A DNA stretch of 39,355 nucleotides from assembly GCA_016342285.1 (NCBI GenBank), contig JAEINQ010000063.1:1-39355 (forward strand), given 5' to 3'. This document shows positions 1-7,982 of the stretch, piece after piece. Under the pieces are notes generated by a model that searched no databases, was not told where the DNA came from, and saw nothing but the letters and a program-made list of their open reading frames with translations. The stretch is from Desulfobacterales bacterium (GTDB lineage: Bacteria > Desulfobacterota > Desulfobacteria > Desulfobacterales > JAEINQ01). Made by a program: the position numbers and the translations under genes. How positions within the stretch are numbered: the first letter of the stretch is position 1; the number at the start of each line of letters is the position of its first letter.

Positions 1-279
1 GTGATCCTCAGGCCAGGGCGACAAATCCAGAATTGAATCAATCTGAGGTGTGAACACTTTCGGGTCAAGTCGGAAAAGTTTGAACACTTCATAGGACCAT
101 TCCACTTTACCTGAATTGACGTCCCAAAACCAGTTTCCCATGTGAGCCAATTGCTGGGCTTTTCGCAATCTACTTTCGCTCTCCCGCAGCTTACCCTCAG
201 CCTCCGTGCGCTCAGATACTGCTTGTTCTAATTCCTGAACCCGTTGCTCCAATTTTTCATAGGTAGGTTTTCCAGACAT
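1..279 (-). CDS. PAS-domain sensor kinase, N-terminal fragment cut by window edge
   Basis: Open reading frame of 93 codons running off the left edge. It starts at an ATG (complement of 277-279) and reads MSGKPTYEKLEQRVQELEQ, a coiled coil typical of the N-termini of Desulfobacterota PAS histidine kinases. It is followed by the start of a PAS fold (LRKAQQLAHMGNWFWDV, residues about 39-55, then a YEVFKLF helix). The kinase core must lie outside the window, so its domain set cannot be stated. No strong ribosome binding site is visible; GGACG sits about 15 nt upstream. Role by family: cytoplasmic sensing and phosphotransfer. Confidence 0.75.
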   Translation of the reverse strand, partial: MSGKPTYEKLEQRVQELEQAVSERTEAEGKLRESESRLRKAQQLAHMGNWFWDVNSGKVEWSYEVFKLFRLDPKVFTPQIDSILDLSPWPEDH

Positions 280-659
280 GATTTTCACTTGCGTCCTATC
301 GATCTTCTCGAGTTGTGTTTACTTGCATCATCCTTGAGTGCTGCAAGGTCCAAGGATTCCAACGGTATTTGTAACATCGTCAGGTATAGGCCAGCGGTGA
401 TCAGAGATCAATTCGAGATGGAATGTTAGGATACTTCAGAAGGAAAGGCAGGCGCAACCAAAATCCCAGACTCGGCTCTGGGCTTTACAGAGGAATGGCA
501 CCAACAACCCTTCGCAGGGGCAGGCTCTGCGAAGATATGGGCATGACGGGACTTGATACTTTTTACGATCGCATCAACATTACATAAACAACTTAAATCA
601 CGACGGTTTCTTCCTGCCGCCGTGGCTCTGGAGCACTCCGGCTTTTGTGGCGTTAGGGT
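280..659. other. Intergenic region without a convincing gene
   Basis: This is the upstream region of the leftmost PAS kinase and the 3' side of the secretin-N-like gene. The only structure seen is an 8-bp hairpin with a 9-nt loop (510-517 pairing with 527-534, CTTCGCAG/CTGCGAAG). It has no T run, so it is not a clear terminator. Short open frames here show no family signal. Confidence 0.5.
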
Positions 660-1547
660 TTATTGGGCTGTTTCCACTTTCAGCCGAATGTTGACGGCCT
701 TGTTGCTGGTGTCGCTTCCGCGACCGAGGATTTCAGAGAAGACTTCGTTGCCGCCGGCCACCATGGCGCCCAGGTCGACCCACTGGCCCGGCGCAACGGA
801 AACTTCCGTGGCGGCACGTACGAAGCGGGCGCTGCCCGCCGGTCCGGCCGCAACGGCGCCGAGTCGAGGGGTGATTTGTAACTGGACTCGGTCGCCCCGG
901 ACCGAGGGGACCACGTCAAAGCCGGTCTCCACCCGCTGAAAGGCGGTGATCTCCCCGCAGGCCGCGTACCGGCGGCAGACAGCAGCCCATCTCCGGGTGT
1001 AAGGAATGTCACGGCCCACAGAGATAAATGCCGCGCTGCCCGATGCGACCCGAAGGATCTGTTCGCTGACCGTTCTGCCTGAACGGCGGGCGTCTGAGAC
1101 CGTGGCGTCGATGCGGTTGGGCGCACTGCCCGGCGTGCCGACGGACCAGGCGGACCCGCCGACCCGGCCCGTGGCCGAGGCCTCACGATCAGAGCGGTTC
1201 TCTATCTCTTCAAAGCGTACACGGATAGTCAGTTGGGGGACCGGCCGGTCGAATTCTTCCAGCAGGGACCGGATGCCGGCGACGGCTTCCGGGGTGTCCA
1301 CAACCACCAGGGAATGGGTGCGGCGGTCGAAGCTCGCCTTGCCCGTGTCGGTCAACAGCATCTCGATGGCCGGCATGAGATCGTCGGCGTGGGCGTAATC
1401 AACGGGGATTACCGCCACTTCTGCTCGGGCCGTGACGGCTGTTACAGCCACCAGACAAAAAGCAGCAAGGAGCAACGGCCCGAACTTCAGGCGCCGATTC
1501 GAAAAAAACGATCCGCCGGCCGTTGGGCCTGGCAGGCTCTGGGGCAT
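660..1547 (-). CDS. Exported secretin N-domain-like protein
   Basis: 295 aa from the ATG at 1547, preceded by AAAGG at a suitable distance; the longer frame from 1616 lacks such a site. Residues about 20-43 form a signal peptide or anchor ending in ARA. Residues about 46-112 (VIPVDYAHADDLMPAIEMLL and the following strand) resemble the N1/secretin-N fold of type II and type IV pilus secretins. The C-terminal half has strand motifs such as GRDIPY and VQLQITPRLG, which resemble the start of a secretin barrel. It is far too short for a full secretin pore, and no other secretion gene is nearby. It is probably a periplasmic secretin-related protein; the function is not known. The gene stands alone between repeat-rich regions. 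Confidence 0.7.
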   Translation of the reverse strand: MPQSLPGPTAGGSFFSNRRLKFGPLLLAAFCLVAVTAVTARAEVAVIPVDYAHADDLMPAIEMLLTDTGKASFDRRTHSLVVVDTPEAVAGIRSLLEEFDRPVPQLTIRVRFEEIENRSDREASATGRVGGSAWSVGTPGSAPNRIDATVSDARRSGRTVSEQILRVASGSAAFISVGRDIPYTRRWAAVCRRYAACGEITAFQRVETGFDVVPSVRGDRVQLQITPRLGAVAAGPAGSARFVRAATEVSVAPGQWVDLGAMVAGGNEVFSEILGRGSDTSNKAVNIRLKVETAQ

Positions 1548-1644
1548 GGGACACCCTTTCGTTTGGGGGTTCTCCGATAAAGCCACCGATGGAGGGGTGG
1601 ATCCGGAACGGTTCACCCGCTACCGCGAGAAAACACCGCCGTGA

Positions 1645-1850
1645 AGTCTCAATTTCCAATGTTCAATATTTAATTTTGACAGCCCTGTAAAAAGTCGAAA
1701 ACCGTCTTTTTTCGTCATTCCCGCGCAGGCGATAATCCAGTCATTTCAAATGATTCTGGATGCCTGCCTTCGCAGGCATGACGAAATTTGGGACTTGTTA
1801 CGAGTGTATCAATTTTGAACATTGAGAATTGGATATTGGACATTTAGCCC
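1645..1850. repeat. Composite dispersed repeat with a REP-like hairpin core
   Basis: The core 1707-1785 begins CGTCATTCCCGCGCAGGCG and contains a perfect hairpin (1760-1767 pairing with 1772-1779, ATGCCTGC/GCAGGCAT, loop CTTC). A related copy lies at 35238-35320. The right flank (GAACATTGAGAATTGGATATT, from 1818) recurs near 39234. The left flank (about 1645-1668) is a diverged inverted version of the same words. The arrangement looks like a non-coding mobile or structural repeat. No transposase is associated. Confidence 0.6.
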
Positions 1851-1915
1851 TCCTCTATGGGGGCTTCCGGCTTCCTATGGCCACCCCATCTGGGGGAGGC
1901 GTATCAATGGCGGGT

Positions 1916-2010
1916 ATCATCGGCCGGTGGCCGGGGCGCCATGTTCCGCGGCCTCCGGCCGATGATTGGAAGTATAGGGTGACGGGGAGAAAATGTCACC
2001 CCGGTTTTTT
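1916..2010. repeat. Two adjacent hairpins, second followed by a T run
   Basis: The first hairpin has 12-bp arms at 1916-1927 and 1955-1966 (ATCATCGGCCGG and its complement). The second pairs GGGTGAC (1977-1983) with GTCACCC (1995-2001) and is followed by CGGTTTTTT, so it resembles a plus-strand intrinsic terminator. No plus-strand gene ends here, so this may be a relic or part of a repeat. Confidence 0.4.
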
Positions 2011-2061
2011 CGTAACTGTTCACGGGGTTGAAACAATCAACGAGTTGCGAACCCTTGCACG

Positions 2062-2178
2062 GTAAGCGTATACAGGGTGCCGTCGATGCGAGGCGCCGGG
2101 CATGCAGACGTACTATAGCGTACTTCAAATGCCCGGTAACAAAGCCACGCCTCGGCGTGGTGCCCTGTGAACGCTTAC
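2062..2178. repeat. MITE-like inverted-repeat element
   Basis: 117-bp element with 16-bp imperfect terminal inverted repeats, GTAAGCGTATACAGGG at 2062-2077 and CCCTGTGAACGCTTAC at 2163-2178 (14 of 16 match). Internal symmetrical words also pair: CCGGGCAT at 2096-2103 with ATGCCCGG at 2129-2136, and GTAC at 2110 and 2120 around TATAGC. The right arm has its own hairpin at 2145-2160. It ends 6 nt from the stop codon of the GAF gene and could also serve as its terminator. It has no coding capacity. Confidence 0.6.
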
Positions 2179-2184
2179 GTTTTT

Positions 2185-2766
2185 TCAGGCAGGGCTCGGG
2201 GCAGGGGCGGCAGCCTTCATCCACTTGGGGTCCCGCATGGTCTTTAAGATTTCGATGCTGTTTTTCAGGCCGCGGCTGATGCGGCACAGGTCGATGGCCA
2301 TGCCGGCCATCTGAGCCACGGCCTGAACGAAGCTCACGTCATCCATGCCGAATTCCCACGGTTCGGCGGTGTAGACCCGCAGGGCGCCGATGACATTGTC
2401 ATGAATGATGATGGGTGCCGTCATGATGGAGGCGATCCCTTCTCGGACGGCTGCATCGGGGTATTGAATGCGGGGATCGTCTGAGACATCATAGATGGCG
2501 ATGGGCCCCTCCTTGAAGGACTCGGCGATGGACCGAAGAGCGCTGACCGGCCCTTTTTTCAGGTATTCGTGGCTCAGTCCGAAGGATGCCGCGATTTCCA
2601 GTTCGCTGGTTTTTCGGTTGATGAGAAACAGCGTGCATCCTTTGACATCCAGAGCGGTCTTGATGCTCTCCACGGTCACCAGGCAGATCTCTTCGGGATC
2701 CCGGGTCGCGGAAATGGCCTGGGCCACCTTGATCATGGTTTCATAATTTCTTGACGGTTGCTTCAT
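2185..2766 (-). CDS. Stand-alone GAF-domain protein
   Basis: 193 aa from the ATG at 2766, directly behind a perfect AGGAGG; the frame extends further upstream but without a ribosome site. Nearly the whole protein is one GAF domain (residues about 5-165, with VKGCTLFLINRKTSELEIAA and a final VQAVAQMAGMAIDL helix). There is no kinase, cyclase or DNA-binding domain and no membrane segment. The GAF is clearly paralogous to the one in the histidine kinase at 26789-28045: both have YLEKGPVS/YLKKGPVS followed by a DDPRIQYP/NDSRVQYP segment. It is probably a cytoplasmic ligand or redox sensor that acts on a partner protein. The ligand is not predictable. Confidence 0.8.
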   Translation of the reverse strand: MKQPSRNYETMIKVAQAISATRDPEEICLVTVESIKTALDVKGCTLFLINRKTSELEIAASFGLSHEYLKKGPVSALRSIAESFKEGPIAIYDVSDDPRIQYPDAAVREGIASIMTAPIIIHDNVIGALRVYTAEPWEFGMDDVSFVQAVAQMAGMAIDLCRISRGLKNSIEILKTMRDPKWMKAAAPAPSPA

Positions 2767-3055
2767 TGGGGCCTCCTTTCGGTTGTGCCGCGGGCGGCGT
2801 CCTGCCGTGAAATCGGGGCCTTGCATCCGGTAACACGACCATGTCCGGGTCAAAGCCGAGGGTGAGAGAGGGGCGCGTCGATTGAGAGCTTCGTTATATA
2901 CGATCGCGAAACGGTGCGCCTTGAGGTGATGTCAGGGACCGGCAGAATGGGGAAGCGGCGGTTGTAATGAATGATAAATTAACTATAGTCGTGTTTCCGG
3001 TACGCTGTCAAACCGCAATGGTGCGATTCTTTGCCTGCCTTGTACTGGGGCAACC
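2767..3055. other. Divergent intergenic region
   Basis: Separates the GAF gene (minus strand) from the YchF-like gene (plus strand) and must hold promoters for both. One sigma-70-like promoter is listed separately. No gene or strong repeat is seen. Confidence 0.5.
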
Positions 3056-3085
3056 TCGACAATCGCTCAACTTAGGTGGTATATA
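3056..3085 (+). promoter_or_regulatory. Sigma-70-like promoter for the YchF-like gene
   Basis: TCGACA at 3056-3061, an 18-nt spacer and TATATA at 3080-3085. The predicted transcript start is about 40 nt before the ATG at 3134. Prediction from consensus only. Confidence 0.4.
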
Positions 3086-3133
3086 GGTGATTATCAGTTG
3101 GCCATTATGCCAGAAAAGGAGACATGAAAGACC

Positions 3134-4162
3134 ATGAAACTCGGCATTATCGGCCTTTCCCGATCGGGTAAGGCCACGGTTTTTGAGGCCCTCACAGGGA
3201 CGTCGGCCACCGGTGCCCATCGTAGCGAGGACCGGATCGGTACGGTCCGCGTTCCGGACGAGCGGGTGGACCGGCTCAGCGCCATGTATGACCCCAAAAA
3301 GACGGCGTATGCCCAGGTGGAGTATTTCCTGCCCGGCAACCAGGGCGGCAAGCCGGACAAGGACCAGCTCTTCTGGACCGCCGTTCGAGATAGCGATGCG
3401 CTGATTCACGTGGTGCGTAACTTCGGCGGGTACGGTTTCGAACCGCCCCAGCCGGTAAAGGATGTTGCCGCCATGGACCAGGAGATGATCCTGGCTGACC
3501 TGGCCGTGGTGGAAAAGCGGATTGAGCGTATCGATCAGGAGCGGCGGCGGGGGCGCAAAGTCAGCGAGGAGGAGCATAGCCTGCTTTTGCGCTGCCAGGA
3601 GCGGCTGGAGGCTGAAGAACCCCTGCGTCACGATTCGGAACTGGCCACGGCATCGCCTCTCAGGGGTTACGCCTTTGTCTCGGCCAAGCCGTTGCTGGTC
3701 CTTTTCAACAATGAAGACGAGGACGACAGCCAACCCGATGTGGGCGACCTGTCCGAGCGTGAAGACTGCATGGTGGTCCGCGCCAAGCTGGAGCAGGAAC
3801 TGGGACAGATGGCCGAAGACGAAGTGGCGGGATTTCTCGAGGAGTTCAACGTTACCGCTTCGGCCATGGACCGGGTGATTCGCCGGTCTTACCGGCTCCA
3901 GGGGCTGATCTCTTTTTTTACCGTGGGCGATGACGAGGTCAAGGCCTGGACCATCCGTCGCGACACCGAGGCCATCGAGGCTGCCGGTGTCATCCATTCG
4001 GACATCAAAAAAGGGTTCATCCGTGCCGAGCTGGTTGCCTATGACGACCTCATGGCTGCCGGCACCTATGTCGAAGCCCGCAAGCGGGGAACGGTCAGGC
4101 TTGAAGGCAAGGCCTACAAGATGGCAGACGGCGACATCGTCAACTTTCGGTTCAATGTTTAA
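3134..4162 (+). CDS. YchF/OLA1-family P-loop ATPase/GTPase, divergent paralogue
   Basis: 342 aa. The C-terminal TGS region is textbook YchF: AAGVIHSDIKKGFIRAE, then LEGKAYKMADGDIVNFRFNV at the end. The N-terminal P-loop reads GLSRSGKAT where YchF has GLPNVGKST, so the Mg-coordinating Ser is Ala. The residues after the TGS linker (FFTVGDDEVKAWTI) also match the family. Known YchF proteins bind ATP in preference to GTP and associate with ribosomes and redox stress responses. This copy is slightly short and divergent in the middle (residues 105-200), so it may be a second YchF with altered nucleotide handling. AAGGAG lies 12 nt before the ATG; an earlier ATG at 3124 is out of frame. A strong terminator follows the stop codon. 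Confidence 0.85.
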   Translation: MKLGIIGLSRSGKATVFEALTGTSATGAHRSEDRIGTVRVPDERVDRLSAMYDPKKTAYAQVEYFLPGNQGGKPDKDQLFWTAVRDSDALIHVVRNFGGYGFEPPQPVKDVAAMDQEMILADLAVVEKRIERIDQERRRGRKVSEEEHSLLLRCQERLEAEEPLRHDSELATASPLRGYAFVSAKPLLVLFNNEDEDDSQPDVGDLSEREDCMVVRAKLEQELGQMAEDEVAGFLEEFNVTASAMDRVIRRSYRLQGLISFFTVGDDEVKAWTIRRDTEAIEAAGVIHSDIKKGFIRAELVAYDDLMAAGTYVEARKRGTVRLEGKAYKMADGDIVNFRFNV

Positions 4163-4197
4163 AAAATCCCGGGCCTGTTGGCCCGGGATTTTTTAAA
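4158..4197 (+). terminator. Strong intrinsic terminator
   Basis: Perfect palindrome with 18-bp arms (4158-4175 and 4180-4197) around TGTT. The GC-rich core (CCCGGGCC) is flanked by A6 and T6, so it could work in both directions. It begins within the stop codon of the YchF-like gene and insulates it from ydbH. Confidence 0.92.
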
Positions 4198-4315
4198 CCA
4201 AGGATGACGGACCGGTGGTGGTGCATCTGCCCGATGAACTCCGGCCGTCGCGCTGATCCTTTCGTCGGGGGCCCTTCTCCAGCACGCTCTTTCCAATGCC
4301 TTTACAAAGGTTTCC

Positions 4316-7081
4316 ATGGCGCTGAAACCCAAAGGTTCTGTCATTTGCGCGATACTGGCCGTCTTTGCGGCGTTTGCCGCTTCGATAGTGGTCGGCGCGT
4401 GGCTTTGCCTGCCTGGTTTCATCGAGGACCGCATTGCCTCGCAACTGGGGGCTGTGGCCGGGGTCGACGCCTTCTCCTTTCGGGTGCGACGGATCGGGCC
4501 GGGGGGGATCGACCTGGCAGACCTGCGGGTGGGGGATCCGGACCGCCCGGCCCTGCAGGTGGAGAGCCTGCGGGCCGATTACCGGCTGGACCGGCTCCTT
4601 CGCGGGCATATCGACCGCGTGGTGCTCAGTGGCGTCGACATCCGGGTGGATTTCGTCCGGGGCAGACCGGTATTGCCGGGCATCGATCCGGCCGCCATCG
4701 TCGCCGGCCTGAAACCGGCCGGGGGGGCGCCGGTCGCATCCTCGAGGCCGCCGGTGACGGTCGGCCGACTGGCGCTTCGCCATGTGACGTTGCATTTGAA
4801 GTGGCGGGGACGCGATGAGCGTATTCCCCTCAGCGTGACGGTGGTTCCCGACGACCGGTGGGAACGGATCGACCTGGTGTGCCGGGCCTATCCCCGGGAG
4901 CAGGAGACGATCCTTTACGCCGGGATCGATACCGGAAAAGATTGGGGGCGGACGGAGCTGTCCGCGCCGGCCGTGGATCTGTCTCGGTTTGCCGATCTGC
5001 TGTCATCCGTGGGCATTGCAGGCCTTGAGGGCCATGGGCGGGTGACGGGACGGTTCGATTTTCATCTTTCCCCTTTTCGGTTCCTTGACGTGGACCTGGA
5101 CGGCGGGCTTGACCGGGCGGCTGTTTCCCATGCCGGCGTCCGGGTTGAAACCGACCCCGGCGCTTCGTCATCGCCGGCCATCGGCTTCCGGGCATTCAAG
5201 GCGGGGGACGGGCCGCTCTCCATTACCCTGTCGGCCCCTGGCCTTTCCCTCGACGCGCCGGTGCCGGTTTGGTTTTCGGACATTGACGCCCAGGCAACGG
5301 TCCATGGGGGCAGGGTCCAAGTCTCCGGCAGGTTTGCGGCCATGCCCGGACCGCCGCCGGACCCATCGCCCGATGCGGCCCCATGGCGGTCGTCCGTCCC
5401 TGTGGCCGCATCCTTTTCCGGTATTCGTGAACCTGACGGCGGCTGGACCGGCCAGTTGATCAGCCCCGCCGCCGGCGAAACATTTGCCGAAAAGAGCCGA
5501 TGGCAGGCAGGCGTTTGGGGCCTGACGGCTGCAGGGAGACTACCGCGGGTGCGCCTGTCCGGGCGGGGTCAGGGCGCAGAGACGACGGTGGATTATTCCC
5601 TGTCCGCCGCCGATTTGATCTTCGAGCGCGACAACCTGCAACTTCGGTTGCCGGCGGTTCAGGCCAAGGGGCGCCTGACGGCAAAGGCCCTTCACCTCTC
5701 GGGCGCGACCCTGGACATGAAACTGACCGGTGCGATCCTTGGGCGGGACCATCTGGAGGCGTTGTTGCCAAAACTGTCGGCAACGGTTCAGGCCGATCCG
5801 GACGGGGGCCGGATTCAGGGCGTGCTGACCGTTGCCGATGCCTCCCTGTCGGATCGGACTCAGGACCTGCGTCTTGAAGGAATCGACGCCCGGTTGCCTT
5901 TTGGGTGGCCTGTTGCCGGGGCTTCGGACCCAGGGGTCGTCACTGTTTCCAGAATGCTGTGGAAAGATCAGGATATGGGTGTCGTGACGGCCGCCATCCG
6001 GCAGGAAGGGGTCGGCGTGGGGTTTTCCGGCTCCTACGAAAGCCTGTTCTTGCCGGGCCTGGCCCTGGCCTTTTCAGGCCGGGGCGGTGTGTCCGAGGCC
6101 CGGACGGTCACGGTCGGGATCGACCTTGCGGTGCCGGCTTTTTTGCCCGCGGAAGGGATCGACCTTTCGCGGGTCGTTCCGGCCGCAAAGGGCGTCAGGC
6201 TTCAAGGGACCCTGACCGCCTCCGGTCATCTTGACATCGATGCCGCCGGCCTGGGCGGCCGGGTCACCGCCGAGGTTCGCGATGGCGTGCTCACCCTGGC
6301 CGACAAGGATCTCGTGGTCAGCGGCATTGACGCGGCCCTGACCCTGGACGATCTGCCCCGGCTTCGCAGTGCGCCGGACCAGCGAATCACCTTTGCACGG
6401 GCGCGGATCGGCGCCATCGACATCGCCGACGGCCGGATCGCCTTTCAGATCGAGTCCGGCAAGACCCTGCTCATGGAAGGGGCCGAATTCGGTTGGTGCG
6501 GTGGCCGCATTTACGGCCAGGCTGGCCGTTTTCAGCCAGGGGCCGAGGCCCACATGCTGACCCTCTACTGCGATCGACTGAAGCTGGCCCGTGTGCTTGG
6601 AGAGCTCAGTTCGGTTCGGGCCGACGGCGGCGGCACGGTCAGCGGCCGCATCCCTCTCCGGTTTGATCGGGGGCGGCTATTTTTTGACGACGGATTTCTC
6701 TTTTCCACCCCGGGAGAGGGAGGGAAAATCCATGTCACCGGCACCGACATGCTTACCGCCGGAATTCCACCGGAAACGGCCCCCTACGCCCAACTCGACC
6801 TGGCCCGGGCCGCCCTGGAAGACTACGACTACCAGTGGGCCAAACTGAACCTGTCCACCGAGGGCGAGAACCTGCACCTGCGGATGCAGATGGACGGCCA
6901 GCCGGGCGCTGCTCTCCCCTTTGTCTATGACAAGACCCTGGGCGGCTTTGCCCGGGTCTCGGCGAAAAGCCCGGGATCGCACTTCCAGGGCATCGGCCTC
7001 GACGTGAACTTCAGGCTTCCCCTGGATCAGATTTTACACTATGGTAACACTCTGAAAGACGGCCTGCGAATGGCCCCTTGA
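4316..7081 (+). CDS. ydbH: YdbH-family AsmA-like intermembrane phospholipid transport protein
   Basis: 921 aa, with one N-terminal membrane anchor (residues about 9-32) followed by a very long, beta-strand-rich periplasmic region. The C-terminal part (from about residue 640, including RIPLRFDRGRLFFDDGFLFS and YAQLDLARAALEDYDYQWAKL) matches the YdbH C-terminal domain. In Enterobacteria YdbH, with TamB and YhdP, forms a hydrophobic-groove bridge that moves phospholipids from the inner to the outer membrane, and YdbH works with the lipoprotein YnbE. The next two genes are homologues of ynbE and ydbL in the same order as in E. coli, which supports the call strongly. The ATG follows AAAGG. The gene is very GC-rich with long open frames on other strands, none of which looks real. 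Confidence 0.88.
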   Translation: MALKPKGSVICAILAVFAAFAASIVVGAWLCLPGFIEDRIASQLGAVAGVDAFSFRVRRIGPGGIDLADLRVGDPDRPALQVESLRADYRLDRLLRGHIDRVVLSGVDIRVDFVRGRPVLPGIDPAAIVAGLKPAGGAPVASSRPPVTVGRLALRHVTLHLKWRGRDERIPLSVTVVPDDRWERIDLVCRAYPREQETILYAGIDTGKDWGRTELSAPAVDLSRFADLLSSVGIAGLEGHGRVTGRFDFHLSPFRFLDVDLDGGLDRAAVSHAGVRVETDPGASSSPAIGFRAFKAGDGPLSITLSAPGLSLDAPVPVWFSDIDAQATVHGGRVQVSGRFAAMPGPPPDPSPDAAPWRSSVPVAASFSGIREPDGGWTGQLISPAAGETFAEKSRWQAGVWGLTAAGRLPRVRLSGRGQGAETTVDYSLSAADLIFERDNLQLRLPAVQAKGRLTAKALHLSGATLDMKLTGAILGRDHLEALLPKLSATVQADPDGGRIQGVLTVADASLSDRTQDLRLEGIDARLPFGWPVAGASDPGVVTVSRMLWKDQDMGVVTAAIRQEGVGVGFSGSYESLFLPGLALAFSGRGGVSEARTVTVGIDLAVPAFLPAEGIDLSRVVPAAKGVRLQGTLTASGHLDIDAAGLGGRVTAEVRDGVLTLADKDLVVSGIDAALTLDDLPRLRSAPDQRITFARARIGAIDIADGRIAFQIESGKTLLMEGAEFGWCGGRIYGQAGRFQPGAEAHMLTLYCDRLKLARVLGELSSVRADGGGTVSGRIPLRFDRGRLFFDDGFLFSTPGEGGKIHVTGTDMLTAGIPPETAPYAQLDLARAALEDYDYQWAKLNLSTEGENLHLRMQMDGQPGAALPFVYDKTLGGFARVSAKSPGSHFQGIGLDVNFRLPLDQILHYGNTLKDGLRMAP

Positions 7082-7094
7082 AAAGGAGAAGCCC

Positions 7095-7304
7095 ATGGGC
7101 AAAACCGCTGCATTGCTGGCGACCGCGTTTCTTGCGATAATGGTGGCTGGTTGCGCCACCCGGCACGAAGTGGAAGTCAAACCGTTGGAAATTAAGCCGA
7201 TCCATATCACCATCGATGTGAACATTCGGGTGGATAAGGCCCTGGACAACTTTTTCGACGATATCGATGCGGCCGAGTCCAAGGTGGAGAAAGCGACCCC
7301 GTAG
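7095..7304 (+). CDS. ynbE: YnbE-like outer-membrane lipoprotein
   Basis: 69 aa, with a lipoprotein signal ending in the lipobox VAGC (Cys at about residue 20). A short mature part follows with the strand IHITIDVNIRVDKALDNFF typical of YnbE. A good AAGGAG lies 8 nt before the ATG, 13 nt after the ydbH stop. In E. coli, YnbE multimerises by beta-strand stacking and completes the YdbH bridge at the outer membrane. The size and the position behind ydbH fit. Translation is probably coupled to ydbH. Confidence 0.85.
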   Translation: MGKTAALLATAFLAIMVAGCATRHEVEVKPLEIKPIHITIDVNIRVDKALDNFFDDIDAAESKVEKATP

Positions 7305-7381
7305 CCTTCAACTCGCAGTTGGAATCCATGTCCTCTGGGCGTGGTCAGCGTTAATTGGCTATGCCGTTCCATTTGTCGGCC

Positions 7382-7505
7382 AATGCCTAAAATGCACTAA
7401 AGTGTGAAATGCCTAAAATTGAGGAGTCGCTTCGCTCCGGCCTTTTTAAGCTAAGATATGGCAGAATGCCTTCATTTTAGGCAATTTAGGCATTTAAGGC
7501 ATTTC
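7382..7505. repeat. Dispersed repeat inserted between ynbE and ydbL
   Basis: The element begins AATGCCTAAAATG (7382-7394), and near its right end has the inverted word CATTTTAGGCAATTTAGGCA from 7473, followed by more copies of the AGGCATTT motif. The central part (GAGTCGCTTCGCTCCGGCC, then AAGCTAAGA and GGCAGAATGCC) is related to 39173-39220. It has no coding capacity. It separates two genes that are normally adjacent. Confidence 0.55.
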
Positions 7506-7616
7506 GAACTGGAATCGTAGTATTGCAGCCCCTTCCAGGGGCAAACCAAAGCTTGGTCCTCAGGGCCAGGATTCTTTACTTCGAAGCCGTATCCATTTGG
7601 ACGGGAGAGAGAGCCG

Positions 7617-7982
7617 ATGAAGAATCGTGCAACGATTTTGCTGCTTGTCCTGACCCTTATCCTGTCGGTGGCCCAGGCCGCTTTTGCCGAAGGCATCAAG
7701 GACCGGATGAAGGCCCGGCTGCCGGCCATAAAGGCCCTCAAGGCCCAGGGCGTGGTCGGTGAGAACAACCAGGGGTTTCTCCAGTACCTCGGTAGCGCCA
7801 CGCCGCAAAAAGACGTGGTTGATGCCGAAAACGGAGACCGGCAAAAGGTCTATGAGGCCATCGCCAAACAGCAGGGGGTCTCCGCGGCGGTGGTGGGCCA
7901 GCGCCGTGCCCTTCAGATTGTCGGTCTGGCCGATCCCGGCGAATCCATTCAAAACGCCGCGGGGCAGTGGTACCGGAAGTGA
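7617..7982 (+). CDS. ydbL: YdbL-family periplasmic protein (DUF1318)
   Basis: 121 aa with a clear signal peptide (residues 1-24, ending AAFA). The mature sequence is of DUF1318 type: GIKDRMKARLPAIKALKAQG, a GENNQGFLQYL segment, and KVYEAIAKQQGVSAAVVGQR near the C-terminus. YdbL in E. coli is a periplasmic partner that modulates YdbH-YnbE assembly. A GGGAGAGAGAG stretch precedes the ATG. It is separated from ynbE by a 312-nt gap containing a repeat, so it may be transcribed by read-through or from its own promoter. Confidence 0.85.
   Translation: MKNRATILLLVLTLILSVAQAAFAEGIKDRMKARLPAIKALKAQGVVGENNQGFLQYLGSATPQKDVVDAENGDRQKVYEAIAKQQGVSAAVVGQRRALQIVGLADPGESIQNAAGQWYRK

Noticed and set aside
1977..2010. 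Plus-strand terminator
   Set aside because: Hairpin plus T run is present, but no plus-strand gene ends there, so it was listed only as a hairpin.
1904..2287. Minus-strand 127-codon frame across the inverted-repeat element
   Set aside because: Overlaps the repeat and the GAF gene in another frame; its sequence is that of the repeat and not a known protein.
3008..3997. Long minus-strand frame opposite the YchF-like gene
   Set aside because: Shadow frame; the plus strand carries all conserved YchF motifs.
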